Source of the DNA: Streptomyces rishiriensis
GTDB lineage: Bacteria; Actinomycetota; Actinomycetes; Streptomycetales; Streptomycetaceae
NCBI RefSeq assembly: GCF_030815485.1
Contig: NZ_JAUSWV010000002.1
Coordinates: forward strand, 4,092,001 to 4,156,000
DNA length: 64,000 bases
Reading direction: 5' to 3'
Positions 42,283 through 51,392 of the stretch are shown one piece after another. Within the stretch, counting starts at the first letter, position 1. Every line of letters starts with the position of its first letter. The position numbers were made by a program, and so were the translations under genes. The notes below the pieces were generated by a model. It worked only from the letters and a program-made list of their open reading frames with translations, had not been told where the DNA came from and ran no database searches.

Positions 42283-42653
42283 GACCGGACCTCACCCCCT
42301 CCCTACGGTCCTGTTTCCCCCGGCTGTCTTCGCAGTGGTCACTCCCCCACTGTGGCACCGACCACTGACATCGCAATGCCGGTGGGCCAAGTGCCGGAAC
42401 CCGCGCCGGAACGCTTGCGCCGCACCCTAGTTGGCACTCCGGCCCACGTCAGCCGGATAGCTCAGCGGTCACACGATGGAATGGCTTTGGGGAAAGGTGG
42501 ATGACGGTGGGCAAAGATCAGGCCCCGGGTTCCACGGGTCCTCCGTGCGGAGTTCCATGGTGGCCCGGGGCCTGGGAGATCCCTGCTGTCGCCTGCTGAG
42601 GCGCTGTTCGCCTGACCGTGCGGGCCGCCTGCCGACGTGCGCCGCGGCGCGGG
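42283..42653. other. Gene-free stretch with tRNA-like fragment and long hairpin
   Basis: At 42452-42470 the sequence GCCGGATAGCTCAGCGGTC matches the 5' end of many tRNAs, but no anticodon or T arm follows. At 42521-42572 GGCCCCGGG pairs with CCCGGGGCC around inner pairing, a plausible terminator for purD on the minus strand. No gene is supported. Confidence 0.4.
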
Positions 42654-43949
<1,296 letters not shown>

Positions 43950-44111
43950 GGGGGTCAGCCTAACGGGCGGGGACGGGGGCGTTTTGTGCGGGCTTCCGAA
44001 AGCCGGGAGGGGACGACGTCGTGCGTTCCTCCAAGGGCTCCTCCGGGCAACCGGGCCGGAGGGTGAGGCGTCGCCGAGGGGACGTCCGTGTCTCCCCCGG
44101 ACTTCCTCCCG

Positions 44112-46511
44112 CTACTCGTTGGTGAACTCCTCCACCACCGTCGCTCCGAGCTCGCGCACGATCAGTTCGTACCCGGAGAGGGCCGACTCATTGAGATCGG
44201 GGTCGTCGTCCTCCGCGGTGTCGTCCTCCGGAGCCACCGGTTCCGGGGCGGGCGGACGCGACGGCGCCGGGGCGGGCGCGGCGTGGGCCGACGCCGAGGC
44301 CGACGACGACGCGTGCCGGGCAGGGGCGGCGGGAGCGGCCGGCGCCTGGGGCGCGGCCATGCCCGAGGGGGCGGCCGAACCTCCGCCGCCACCGCCGCCG
44401 TAGCCACCGGGGCTGTTGTGGCCGCCGGGGCTGCCGTAGCCGCCGGGCGCACCGCCTCCGCCACCACCGCCACCGCCACCGAAGCCGCCGCCGGGCGGGG
44501 GCCCCGAACCGCCGGAGGGGTCGACGACCGCGTCGATCTTCCACTGGACGCTGAACTGCTCGGCCAGCGCCTGCCGCAGCACGTCCTCGCTGCCGCTGCT
44601 CGTGAAGTTGTCGCGGGCGCCGGCGCTGACGAAGCCGAGCTGGAGGGTCGTGCCGTCGAAGCCCGCCACATGGGCGTTCTGGCTGAGCAGGATCCAGGTG
44701 AAGCGACGGCGGTTCTTGACCGCCTCCAGGATGTTCGGCCAGAGCATGCGGGGGTCGAGGCCGCCGACGGGGGGCGCGTACCCGCCCGCCGCGGGGGTGG
44801 GCGCGGGGGTGGCTGCCGGAGCCGGGGGACCGGCCGGGGCCGCCGGAGGGGAAGCGGGGGCCGCCTGCGCCGGGGGACGGCCGCTGCCCGCCGACGCGGC
44901 CGTGGGCCAGCCGCCGGGGCGGCGCCCGCTGCCCGCCGCGGTGGCGGTGGGCCAGGAACCGGGCGCGGGCTGGGCCGGGGCCTGAGGGCCGGCGGTCGGC
45001 ATCTCCTCCACCGGCGGGGCGGAAGCCGCGACGGGAGAGGGAGTGGGTGCGGTGGCGTGGGCCGGGGCGGCGGCGGGTGGCACGGCCGGAGGCTGGACGG
45101 GCGCTGGCGGGGTCTGCGCGGCGGGCTCGGCCGGCCGGCCCGGCGCCTGCCCCGGACCCTGCCCCGGACCCGGACCCGGACCCGGACCCCGTACCGCGGC
45201 CCGGGCGGCCGCTGCCCCGCCACCGTGCGGGGTCGGCGCACCCCCGGCCAAGGGGGCGCCGCCGTGCGCCTCGGGCCCGGGCACGTAACCCATCGTCGGC
45301 ATCGCGGGCGCTCCGGGCACCGCCCCCTGCCCCGCGCCGCCCGGCAAGAGGTTCACGCCGCGCTCGATGCGGTCGAGGCGGGCCATGACGGAGCGTTCGT
45401 CGCGGTAGGCGGCGGGCAGCATCACGCGCGCGCAGATCAGCTCGAGCTGGAGGCGGGGCGAGGTGGCGCCCCGCATCTCGGTCAGCCCCTCGTTGACCAG
45501 GTCGGCGGCGCGGCTCAGCTCCGCGGCGCCGAAGACGCCGGCCTGGGCCTGCATGCGCTCGATCACGTCGGCGGGGGCGTCGATGAGCCCCTTGTCGGCC
45601 GCGTCCGGGACGGCGGCGAGGATGACGAGGTCCCGCAGGCGCTCCAGCAGGTCGGTGACGAAGCGCCGGGGGTCGTTGCCTCCCTCGATGATCCGGTCGA
45701 CCACCTCGAAGGCGGCGGCGCCGTCACCGGTGGCGAAGGCTTCGACGACGGAGTCGAGCAGCGAGCCGTCCGTGTAGCCGAGCAGGGAGGTGGCCATGGC
45801 GTACGTCACACCGGCGTCGCTCGCGCCGGCGAGCAGCTGGTCCATGACGGACATGGAGTCACGCACGGAACCCGCGCCGGAGCGCACGACGAGCGGCAGC
45901 ACGCCTTCCTCGACGGGGATGGCCTCCTGCCCGCAGACCTCGCCGAGGTAGTCCCGCAGCGTCCCCGGCGGCACGAGCCGGAACGGATAGTGGTGGGTCC
46001 GCGACCGGATGGTCCCGATGACCTTCTCCGGCTCGGTGGTCGCGAAGATGAACTTCAGATGCTCCGGCGGCTCCTCGACGACCTTGAGAAGCGCGTTGAA
46101 GCCGGCCGACGTGACCATGTGGGCCTCGTCGATGATGTAGATCTTGTAGCGACTGCGGGCGGGCCCGAAGAAGGCCTTCTCTCGCAGGTCACGGGCGTCG
46201 TCCACACCGCCGTGCGAAGCCGCGTCGATCTCGATGACGTCGATGGACCCCGGGCCGTTCCTCGCCAGGTCCTTGCACGACTCGCACTCCCCGCACGGGG
46301 TCGGAGTGGGCCCCTGCTCGCAGTTCAGGCACCTGGCCAGGATCCGCGCGCTGGTGGTCTTCCCGCACCCGCGCGGCCCGCTGAACAGGTACGCGTGATT
46401 GACCCGGTTGTTCCGTAGCGCCTGCTGCAGCGGGCCGGTGACATGCTCCTGCCCGATGACCTCGGCGAACGACTCCGGGCGATAGCGGCGGTACAGCGCG
46501 AGAGACGACAC
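44112..46511 (-). CDS. dnaX: DNA polymerase III subunit gamma/tau
   Basis: A 799-residue clamp-loader ATPase from GTG 46511 (VSSLALYRRYRPESF). Walker A is at 45-52 (GPRGCGKT), zinc ligands Cys64, Cys73, Cys76 and Cys79 follow, then IIDEAHMVTSAGFNALLKVVEE (shown in part) and the SRT sensor. Residues about 385-565 and 620-760 are Pro/Ala/Gly-rich linkers, with a folded domain between them (DPRMLWPNILEAVKNRRRF) that is the tau-specific part. The SRP RNA gene lies just upstream on the same strand. Confidence 0.95.
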   Translation of the reverse strand: MSSLALYRRYRPESFAEVIGQEHVTGPLQQALRNNRVNHAYLFSGPRGCGKTTSARILARCLNCEQGPTPTPCGECESCKDLARNGPGSIDVIEIDAASHGGVDDARDLREKAFFGPARSRYKIYIIDEAHMVTSAGFNALLKVVEEPPEHLKFIFATTEPEKVIGTIRSRTHHYPFRLVPPGTLRDYLGEVCGQEAIPVEEGVLPLVVRSGAGSVRDSMSVMDQLLAGASDAGVTYAMATSLLGYTDGSLLDSVVEAFATGDGAAAFEVVDRIIEGGNDPRRFVTDLLERLRDLVILAAVPDAADKGLIDAPADVIERMQAQAGVFGAAELSRAADLVNEGLTEMRGATSPRLQLELICARVMLPAAYRDERSVMARLDRIERGVNLLPGGAGQGAVPGAPAMPTMGYVPGPEAHGGAPLAGGAPTPHGGGAAAARAAVRGPGPGPGPGQGPGQAPGRPAEPAAQTPPAPVQPPAVPPAAAPAHATAPTPSPVAASAPPVEEMPTAGPQAPAQPAPGSWPTATAAGSGRRPGGWPTAASAGSGRPPAQAAPASPPAAPAGPPAPAATPAPTPAAGGYAPPVGGLDPRMLWPNILEAVKNRRRFTWILLSQNAHVAGFDGTTLQLGFVSAGARDNFTSSGSEDVLRQALAEQFSVQWKIDAVVDPSGGSGPPPGGGFGGGGGGGGGGAPGGYGSPGGHNSPGGYGGGGGGGSAAPSGMAAPQAPAAPAAPARHASSSASASAHAAPAPAPSRPPAPEPVAPEDDTAEDDDPDLNESALSGYELIVRELGATVVEEFTNE

Positions 46512-46587
46512 GCATACGAGGTTATAGGCGACCACCGACATCGGGTCCCGCGCGGATCCGGCGCCCGGCTCCCACCGGGAACGCAAG

Positions 46588-46675
46588 CGCCCCCCACGCA
46601 CCCGCCAGAGCCGACCTACCCTTGCTGCCTTCCGGCCCTGGGGGAGTTCAGTCAGATAGCGCCGCGTGAGGGGCT
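46588..46675 (-). ncRNA. ffs: Signal recognition particle RNA, small bacterial type
   Basis: On the minus strand the conserved apical hairpin GGGCCGGAAGGCAGCAAGGG contains the GGAA tetraloop and the asymmetric AGCA loop that bind Ffh. The flanks pair as CCCCTCACGC with GCGTGGGGGG to give the closing helix. It has only helix 8 and so is the 4.5S type. It sits 77 bases upstream of dnaX, a common actinobacterial order. Ends are approximate. Confidence 0.92.
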
Positions 46676-46749
46676 GCGCACAGGCTACAGGATCTGAGCG
46701 GGGGGAACGAGTTCGCGAGCACTCCTCAACGTCTTGTATTGTTTGCCGC

Positions 46750-46837
46750 GGAGGATTCGCCTAGTGGCCTAGGGCGCACGCTTGGAAAGCGTGTTGGGGG
46801 CAACCCCTCACGAGTTCGAATCTCGTATCCTCCGCCA
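46750..46837 (+). tRNA. tRNA-Ser (GGA)
   Basis: Class II tRNA with a long variable arm (TTGGGGGCAACCCCTC). Loop TTGGAAA gives anticodon GGA. Acceptor GGAGGAT/ATCCTCC is perfect, and CCA is encoded at 46835-46837. Confidence 0.95.
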
Positions 46838-46854
46838 GTGCCTCACCGGGCACG

Positions 46855-46896
46855 AAGTCGAAGGGCCCCACCGTTCGCGGTGGGGCCCTTCGACTT
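46855..46896 (+). terminator. Strong terminator after tRNA-Ser
   Basis: A perfect 19-bp stem starting AAGTCGAAGGGCCCC, closed by a TTCG tetraloop. Its CGAAGGGCCCCAC core recurs in the hairpin at 47852-47885. Confidence 0.9.
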
Positions 46897-47319
46897 TGCC
46901 CCGCCCGCCTGCCGGCTCGGTTCCTGCCGGTTCCGTGGGTCCGGACGGCGGCGACGGCATCGGCGGCGCGCGCTCCTCGCCTCCGGGACCGGTCCGCGGA
47001 TCCGGGACGTCCGCCCCGGCCGCCCCCAGTGCCGCGTGCCGACCGCCGACCGCCGACACGGACGTCACCACGCACCGGATGGCCCCACGTACCCGACGTC
47101 ACCACCCACCCGGGTCCACGCGCGTGAAGTGGCTTCCGAAGGTAACGGTCTGTGCTGGGGTCGAGCGGGCGCTTTCGAGGGCTCACCGGCGAAGCCCCAG
47201 GTCAGAGGCGCGCGACTGTCCCTGTCCCGGCCGCAGCGGTGATCGCTGTCCGGGTCTGTGACGAACAGGGGAGAAAGACGACCGCTACGAGCGGCGCATG
47301 CAGGCCCATACTGGAGTCA
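46897..47319. other. Gene-free stretch between tRNA-Ser terminator and CarD-like gene
   Basis: No reading frame here has convincing codon bias and I see no clear RNA. The last 60 bases before 47320 should contain the promoter of the CarD-like gene; no consensus boxes stand out. Confidence 0.4.
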
Positions 47320-47541
47320 ATGACAAAGCCATCGGCACCGAAGCGATACTTGCCCACCAGCCCCTTCAAGGCCCCGGCCGCTCCGTCCCCGAAGCACTTC
47401 GAGGTGGGCGACCAGGTGACGCACGACATGTACGGTCTCGGCCGCGTGATCGGCATCGAGGACGGAATCGCGGCACTCGTGGATTTCGGTTCGGCGCAAA
47501 TGCGGATCCTGAGCCCGTACACCAAGATGAGCAAGCTGTAG
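47320..47541 (+). CDS. Small CarD/CdnL-like protein, 73 residues
   Basis: ATG 47320 has GGAG four bases upstream. MTKPSAPKRYLPTSPFKAPA is a Pro-rich leader, then FEVGDQVTHDMYGLGRVIGI followed by a DFGSAQMRILSPYTKM end, which is the beta-barrel of CarD-N/TRCF-RID type that binds RNA polymerase beta. The helical C-terminal domain of true CarD is missing. It may touch RNA polymerase, or be only an SH3-like barrel. A second small gene follows in the same frame. Confidence 0.82.
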   Translation: MTKPSAPKRYLPTSPFKAPAAPSPKHFEVGDQVTHDMYGLGRVIGIEDGIAALVDFGSAQMRILSPYTKMSKL

Positions 47542-47607
47542 GACCGCTGTGCCCGGTCACGGCACGCCAGGTCCGTCCACGGCCCTGTAACGAATGGGAG
47601 ACCTCTC

Positions 47608-47790
47608 ATCGACCCGACCTCGCTGTTCTCCGCTCCGGAAGGGGCGACTCGCTATGCCACCGCGGCATCGCCGCCTCCGACGACCAACCCCTTCCAGGCC
47701 CCGGACTTCGGGGAGGACGAGATCTTCCTGATCGAGGATGCGCAGGCATCCCTCTCGGGCATGGGTGTGGATCGACGCCAGGCGAGCTAG
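47608..47790 (+). CDS. Probable small gene with ATC start, 60 residues
   Basis: From 47608 to the TAG at 47788-47790 the frame has about 80 percent G/C in third positions, like real genes here. It encodes (M/I)DPTSLFSAPEGATRYATA, then PPPTTNPFQAPDFGEDEI, then an acidic end with ASLSGMGVDRRQAS. No ATG, GTG or TTG is available upstream of residue 52, but GGGAG lies seven bases before the ATC at 47608. The frame is continuous with the CarD-like gene, separated by one TAG and 22 poor-bias codons. An NPFQAP motif echoes SPFKAP in the CarD-like leader. Function unknown. Confidence 0.5.
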   Translation: MDPTSLFSAPEGATRYATAASPPPTTNPFQAPDFGEDEIFLIEDAQASLSGMGVDRRQAS

Positions 47791-47851
47791 CTCCGGCCGG
47801 TCACGGTGGCCCCGCAGTCGGCGGCCACGGGCCGTCCCGGTTCGCGCGCGC

Positions 47852-47885
47852 CGAAGGGCCCCACAGAAAACGGTGGGGCCCTTCG
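47852..47885. terminator. Bidirectional terminator between small gene and WS/DGAT gene
   Basis: CGAAGGGCCCCAC with its perfect 13-base complement and loop AGAAAACG. It lies 62 bases after the small gene and 20 bases after the minus-strand acyltransferase stop. Confidence 0.8.
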
Positions 47886-47905
47886 ACATGTGCGCTCCCG
47901 ACAGG

Positions 47906-49231
47906 TCAGCGGGCGCCCTCGGCGAGCAGGGCCAGCTCGTCCAGGAACGCCTCGGCCAGCAGGCCGGCGTCCTGGCCGCCGGAGTTGGTCGCGACGCTCA
48001 GCGTGTGGCCCTTGGCGCAGCCGCCCAGAGCGAAGGTCGCCGTGTCGGCCGGGGGCACCATGGGGACGATGGTGAGGTGGCGCAGCGGCCGTCCGGCCAG
48101 GGTCTGCCCCTGCTCGCGCAGGTGGACGTAGGAGCAGGCCGCCGGCGCGTACGCGGGCGCGAAGATCGTCCCGCCGGCCAGCGCCAGGGTTGCCCCGGGA
48201 ACCGCCGCGAGCGTGCCCTCGACCAGCTTCTCGGCGGTGCGCCGGGGCCGGGTGACGGTGGTCAGCAGGCCGATGCACGCGGTCAGACGGGCCGCCGGGT
48301 CGGCGAGCGTCACCGGTGCGGGGACCCGCACGTTGGCGAAGGCGTTGCCGAGGAATTCGCCGCAGTCGTCGGGCCGCTCGTCGACCGGGACCGACAGCCA
48401 CACCTGCCTCGGCTCCGGAGTCCGGCCACCGCCGGCGGACGCCGCATCGGGGGCGGCGGCGCAATCGCGCTCCGCAGCCGACAGACAGGCACGCAGGACT
48501 CCGGAGACCGTCGCCAGGAACACCTCGTTCGTGGTCGCCGGGCGGCCGGGACCGGCCGCTCCCACGGAGACGGCCGCGCGCGCGGCCCGCAGCACGTCGG
48601 CGCGCAGCCGTACGACGGTGTACGCGGGTTCGCGGGGCCCCCGGTGCGGCAGGGGCACCGCGCGGCCCGTGGTGAGCAGACCCGGCGGGCCGCCCCCCGT
48701 CGGGCCGGGGCCGACCGTCCGCCGCCGGGAGCCGGGCGCCGCCACGGACGCGCCGCCGTCCAGCGGCCGGCCGTCGTCGAAGAGCGCGCGCAGCAGGGTC
48801 GTCAGGGAACGGCCGTCGAGCAGGCTGTGGTGCATCCGGAACAGCAGGGAGAACTCCCCCTCCGTCTCCCCGCGCAGCAGGTGGAGGCCCCACGGCGGCC
48901 GGCCGGCAGGGAACGGGGTGTGGAACCACTGCCGGACCGCGTCCCGCAGGGTGAGGTCCGCGCTGTCGAGCTGCCGGGCCAGGTCGTGGCCGTCCCGCCG
49001 CTCCCAGCGGTGCCGGCCGGTCCACCGGGCCGGGCCGGTCCGGGCGCCGCCGGGAGCGACCAGGGTCTGGGTGAGCCTGGGCAGCGCCTTCCAGCGTTCC
49101 TCCACCAACGCCCGCAGCTCGTCCAGTGGCGGTGGGGCCCCCGCGAGGTCCAGGGCGATCCCTGCGTTGGGCGGGCCGAACGGCCAGCGGGCCATCCCCT
49201 CTTCCATCAAGGGCAGATGCGATCCGGGCAT
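47906..49231 (-). CDS. WS/DGAT-type acyltransferase
   Basis: A 441-residue acyltransferase of the wax ester synthase/diacylglycerol acyltransferase family. The catalytic HHxxxDG is His134-His135-SLL-Asp139-Gly140, near the middle of the N-terminal half. LGNAFANVRVPAP and the YVHLREQGQTLAG end part (PLRHLTIVPMVPP) match the family C-terminal region. The enzymes transfer acyl-CoA to alcohols or diacylglycerol, usually at the membrane or lipid droplet. It is divergent from the glycosyltransferase and thioesterase pair. Confidence 0.85.
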   Translation of the reverse strand: MPGSHLPLMEEGMARWPFGPPNAGIALDLAGAPPPLDELRALVEERWKALPRLTQTLVAPGGARTGPARWTGRHRWERRDGHDLARQLDSADLTLRDAVRQWFHTPFPAGRPPWGLHLLRGETEGEFSLLFRMHHSLLDGRSLTTLLRALFDDGRPLDGGASVAAPGSRRRTVGPGPTGGGPPGLLTTGRAVPLPHRGPREPAYTVVRLRADVLRAARAAVSVGAAGPGRPATTNEVFLATVSGVLRACLSAAERDCAAAPDAASAGGGRTPEPRQVWLSVPVDERPDDCGEFLGNAFANVRVPAPVTLADPAARLTACIGLLTTVTRPRRTAEKLVEGTLAAVPGATLALAGGTIFAPAYAPAACSYVHLREQGQTLAGRPLRHLTIVPMVPPADTATFALGGCAKGHTLSVATNSGGQDAGLLAEAFLDELALLAEGAR

Positions 49232-49558
49232 GAGACTGCTCCTGTCGTGGGCCGTCCGTGTCGTGGGCCGGTCCCGTCGTGGGCCGGCCGCTGGGGGACG
49301 ACGTCCTGTACCCCCAACGGCCGATCGGACCGGCGGTCACGTCCGCGGCGTCACCGTGCGCGCCGCCAGGTACCTCTCCGGTGTCCCGCAGGTGTCAACG
49401 CGCGGCCGTGGAGGCTCCCTGATGGGGTGACACTGCCGCAGGTTTGCGGTCAGGAACGGTGTCGGTGCGCCTTTAATCGGGACTCCGCGTCCGCCGCTCG
49501 GGCGCCCCGTCCCCGAATCCCCCGCCCCGGCCCCCGTGCCGGACAGGAGTTGTGTGTC
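49232..49558. other. Divergent promoter region of the acyltransferase and glycosyltransferase genes
   Basis: About 330 bases with no gene. On the minus strand TTGACA occurs near 49396, the only consensus -35 seen; no matching -10 is clear. No palindrome of note. Confidence 0.35.
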
Positions 49559-50755
49559 GTGCCTGGTACTCATCCGAATCCCGCGCACATCCCCGCGCAC
49601 ACCCCTGCCCGCTTCCCCGCCCACATCGCCGTGTTCAACGTGCCGATGCACGGGCACGTGAATCCGACCCTGGGGGTCGTCGAGGAGCTCGTCCGGCGGG
49701 GGCACCGGGTCAGTTACGCCGTCCCCGAGGACTTCGTGCACCAGGTGAAGGCGGCCGGTGCGGAGCCCGTGCTCTACCCGGACGCGGGAGACGGCTCGGA
49801 CGCGCCGGAGGACATGGGCGAGGGGTTCGCGCGGGTCGTCGAGGTGGCGCTGACGGCCCTGCCCGCGCTGAACCGGGCATTCGGCAAGGACCGTCCGGAC
49901 CTGGTGCTGTGCGACATCTACGCCTTCGCGGGCCTGCTGCTGGGGACACGATGGGAGGTGCCGACCGTCGTGGCGTCGCCCACCCATCTCGCCTACGACG
50001 GCATCGTCCCCGAGTTCTTCGGCGTGCCCGGACTTCCGCAGCTGCCGGGCTTCGCGCGACTGGCGGCGGCCTTCGCCGACCACGGGATCGACGCCGCGCG
50101 GATCCAGGACCTCGTACGGCCCGAACACGCCGTCGCGTTCTTCCCGCGGGCCTTCCAGCGCAGGGCGGACACCGTCGCGGCACAGCGCGTCGCGTACGTG
50201 GGACCGGCGCTCGGGGACCGCTCGTACCAGGGTTCCTGGCAGCCGCCGCGGCCCGATCTGCCCGTCCTGCTGGTCTCGCTGGGCTCCCAGTTCACCCGGC
50301 GGCCGGAGTTCTACCGGTCCTGCGTCGAGGCGTTCGCCGAGCTGCCCTGGCATGTGGTCATGTCCGTCGGCGCCGTCCCGACGGACGGGCTGGGCCCGCT
50401 GCCGGAGACCGTCGAGGTCCATCCCCACGTGCCCCAACTGGCCGTGCTCGCGCACGCCGACGCCTTCGTCACCCACGCCGGGATGGGCGGCACGATGGAG
50501 GCCCTGCACTACGGCGTCCCGCTGGTCGCCGTCCCGCAGATGGCCGAGCAGCGGGTCAACGCCGCCCAGATCGAACGCCTCCGGCTGGGCATCCACCTGC
50601 CGCGCGAGAGCGTCACCCCCGAGGCGCTGCGCGAGGCCGTCCTGCGGGTCTCGTCCGACCGGGACATCCGCGCGGGCGTCTCCGCCATGCGCCGGGAGAT
50701 CGCGGCGGCCGGCGGAGCGGGAGCCGCGGCCGACCTCATCGAGCGGGCCCTGTAG
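49559..50755 (+). CDS. Macrolide-type (GT1/MGT) glycosyltransferase
   Basis: A 398-residue glycosyltransferase from GTG 49559, with AGGAG nine bases upstream. HIAVFNVPMHGHVNPTLGVV is the acceptor-domain start of MGT enzymes, and the donor-binding motif is THAGMGGTMEALHYGVPLVA with nearby PQMAEQ. This group, including OleD and Mgt, moves glucose or galactose from UDP to macrolides and phenolics, often for inactivation. It precedes the thioesterase by 86 bases. Confidence 0.9.
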   Translation: MPGTHPNPAHIPAHTPARFPAHIAVFNVPMHGHVNPTLGVVEELVRRGHRVSYAVPEDFVHQVKAAGAEPVLYPDAGDGSDAPEDMGEGFARVVEVALTALPALNRAFGKDRPDLVLCDIYAFAGLLLGTRWEVPTVVASPTHLAYDGIVPEFFGVPGLPQLPGFARLAAAFADHGIDAARIQDLVRPEHAVAFFPRAFQRRADTVAAQRVAYVGPALGDRSYQGSWQPPRPDLPVLLVSLGSQFTRRPEFYRSCVEAFAELPWHVVMSVGAVPTDGLGPLPETVEVHPHVPQLAVLAHADAFVTHAGMGGTMEALHYGVPLVAVPQMAEQRVNAAQIERLRLGIHLPRESVTPEALREAVLRVSSDRDIRAGVSAMRREIAAAGGAGAAADLIERAL

Positions 50756-50841
50756 ACCCGCAGTCCCCGCAGCCCCGGCACCGGTACCGCGTACCGGCCA
50801 GGAGGCCGGGACCCTGTTCCGCTGTTCCGAGGAGTGACACC

Positions 50842-51333
50842 GTGACCCTGACCCATGAACTGCCGTCCGACATCCGCCGCACCGGCACCGGGCGCACGCC
50901 CCTCGAGGTGCCGGACAGCCGGCCGCACCTCTATCTCCGCCAGGTGCGCATGAGCGACCTGGACTCCATGCACCATGTGAACAACGTCCGGCTGCTGGAG
51001 ATGATCCAGGACGCCCATATCGACATGTTCTATCTGCGCCCCGGACTGCCCGGCCAGGAGATCCGCCCGCGGTTCGTCTACGCACGCCACGAACTCGACT
51101 ACACGGAACCCCTCGTCCTCCAGCCGGAGCCGGTCACCATCACCACCACCATCGGTGACCTGCGCCGTTCGACCTTCCGCGTCACCAGCCGGGTCACCCG
51201 CGACGCCCGGGTGTTCTGCACCTGTGTGAGCACGGCCGTCGCCTACGACCCGGACGCCCGGTGCTCCCGTCGGCTCGAGGACGAGGAACGTGCCCTCGCG
51301 GCCCGCCACGCCACTCCCGACCCGGCACGCTGA
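50842..51333 (+). CDS. Hotdog-fold acyl-CoA thioesterase
   Basis: A 163-residue 4HBT protein from GTG 50842 with GGAG eight bases before it. HLYLRQVRMSDLDSMHHVNN carries the family D-x3-H-x-N-N active-site pattern, followed by the central helix LLEMIQDAHIDMFY and strands ending TAVAYDP. Probably hydrolyses acyl-CoA or acyl-ACP. It is in one operon with the glycosyltransferase and faces a WS/DGAT gene, which suggests a small lipid-modifying unit. Confidence 0.85.
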   Translation: MTLTHELPSDIRRTGTGRTPLEVPDSRPHLYLRQVRMSDLDSMHHVNNVRLLEMIQDAHIDMFYLRPGLPGQEIRPRFVYARHELDYTEPLVLQPEPVTITTTIGDLRRSTFRVTSRVTRDARVFCTCVSTAVAYDPDARCSRRLEDEERALAARHATPDPAR

Positions 51334-51392
51334 CCGGCCGCCCGCGAAGGGCGGCTCCGCGCAGGACGGCCCCGGGAAGGACGGCCCGCGTC

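Noticed and set aside
47738..49558. Upstream extension of the glycosyltransferase frame to over 1000 codons
   Set aside because: It is antisense to the WS/DGAT gene. The real start at 49559 has AGGAG and begins the family fold.
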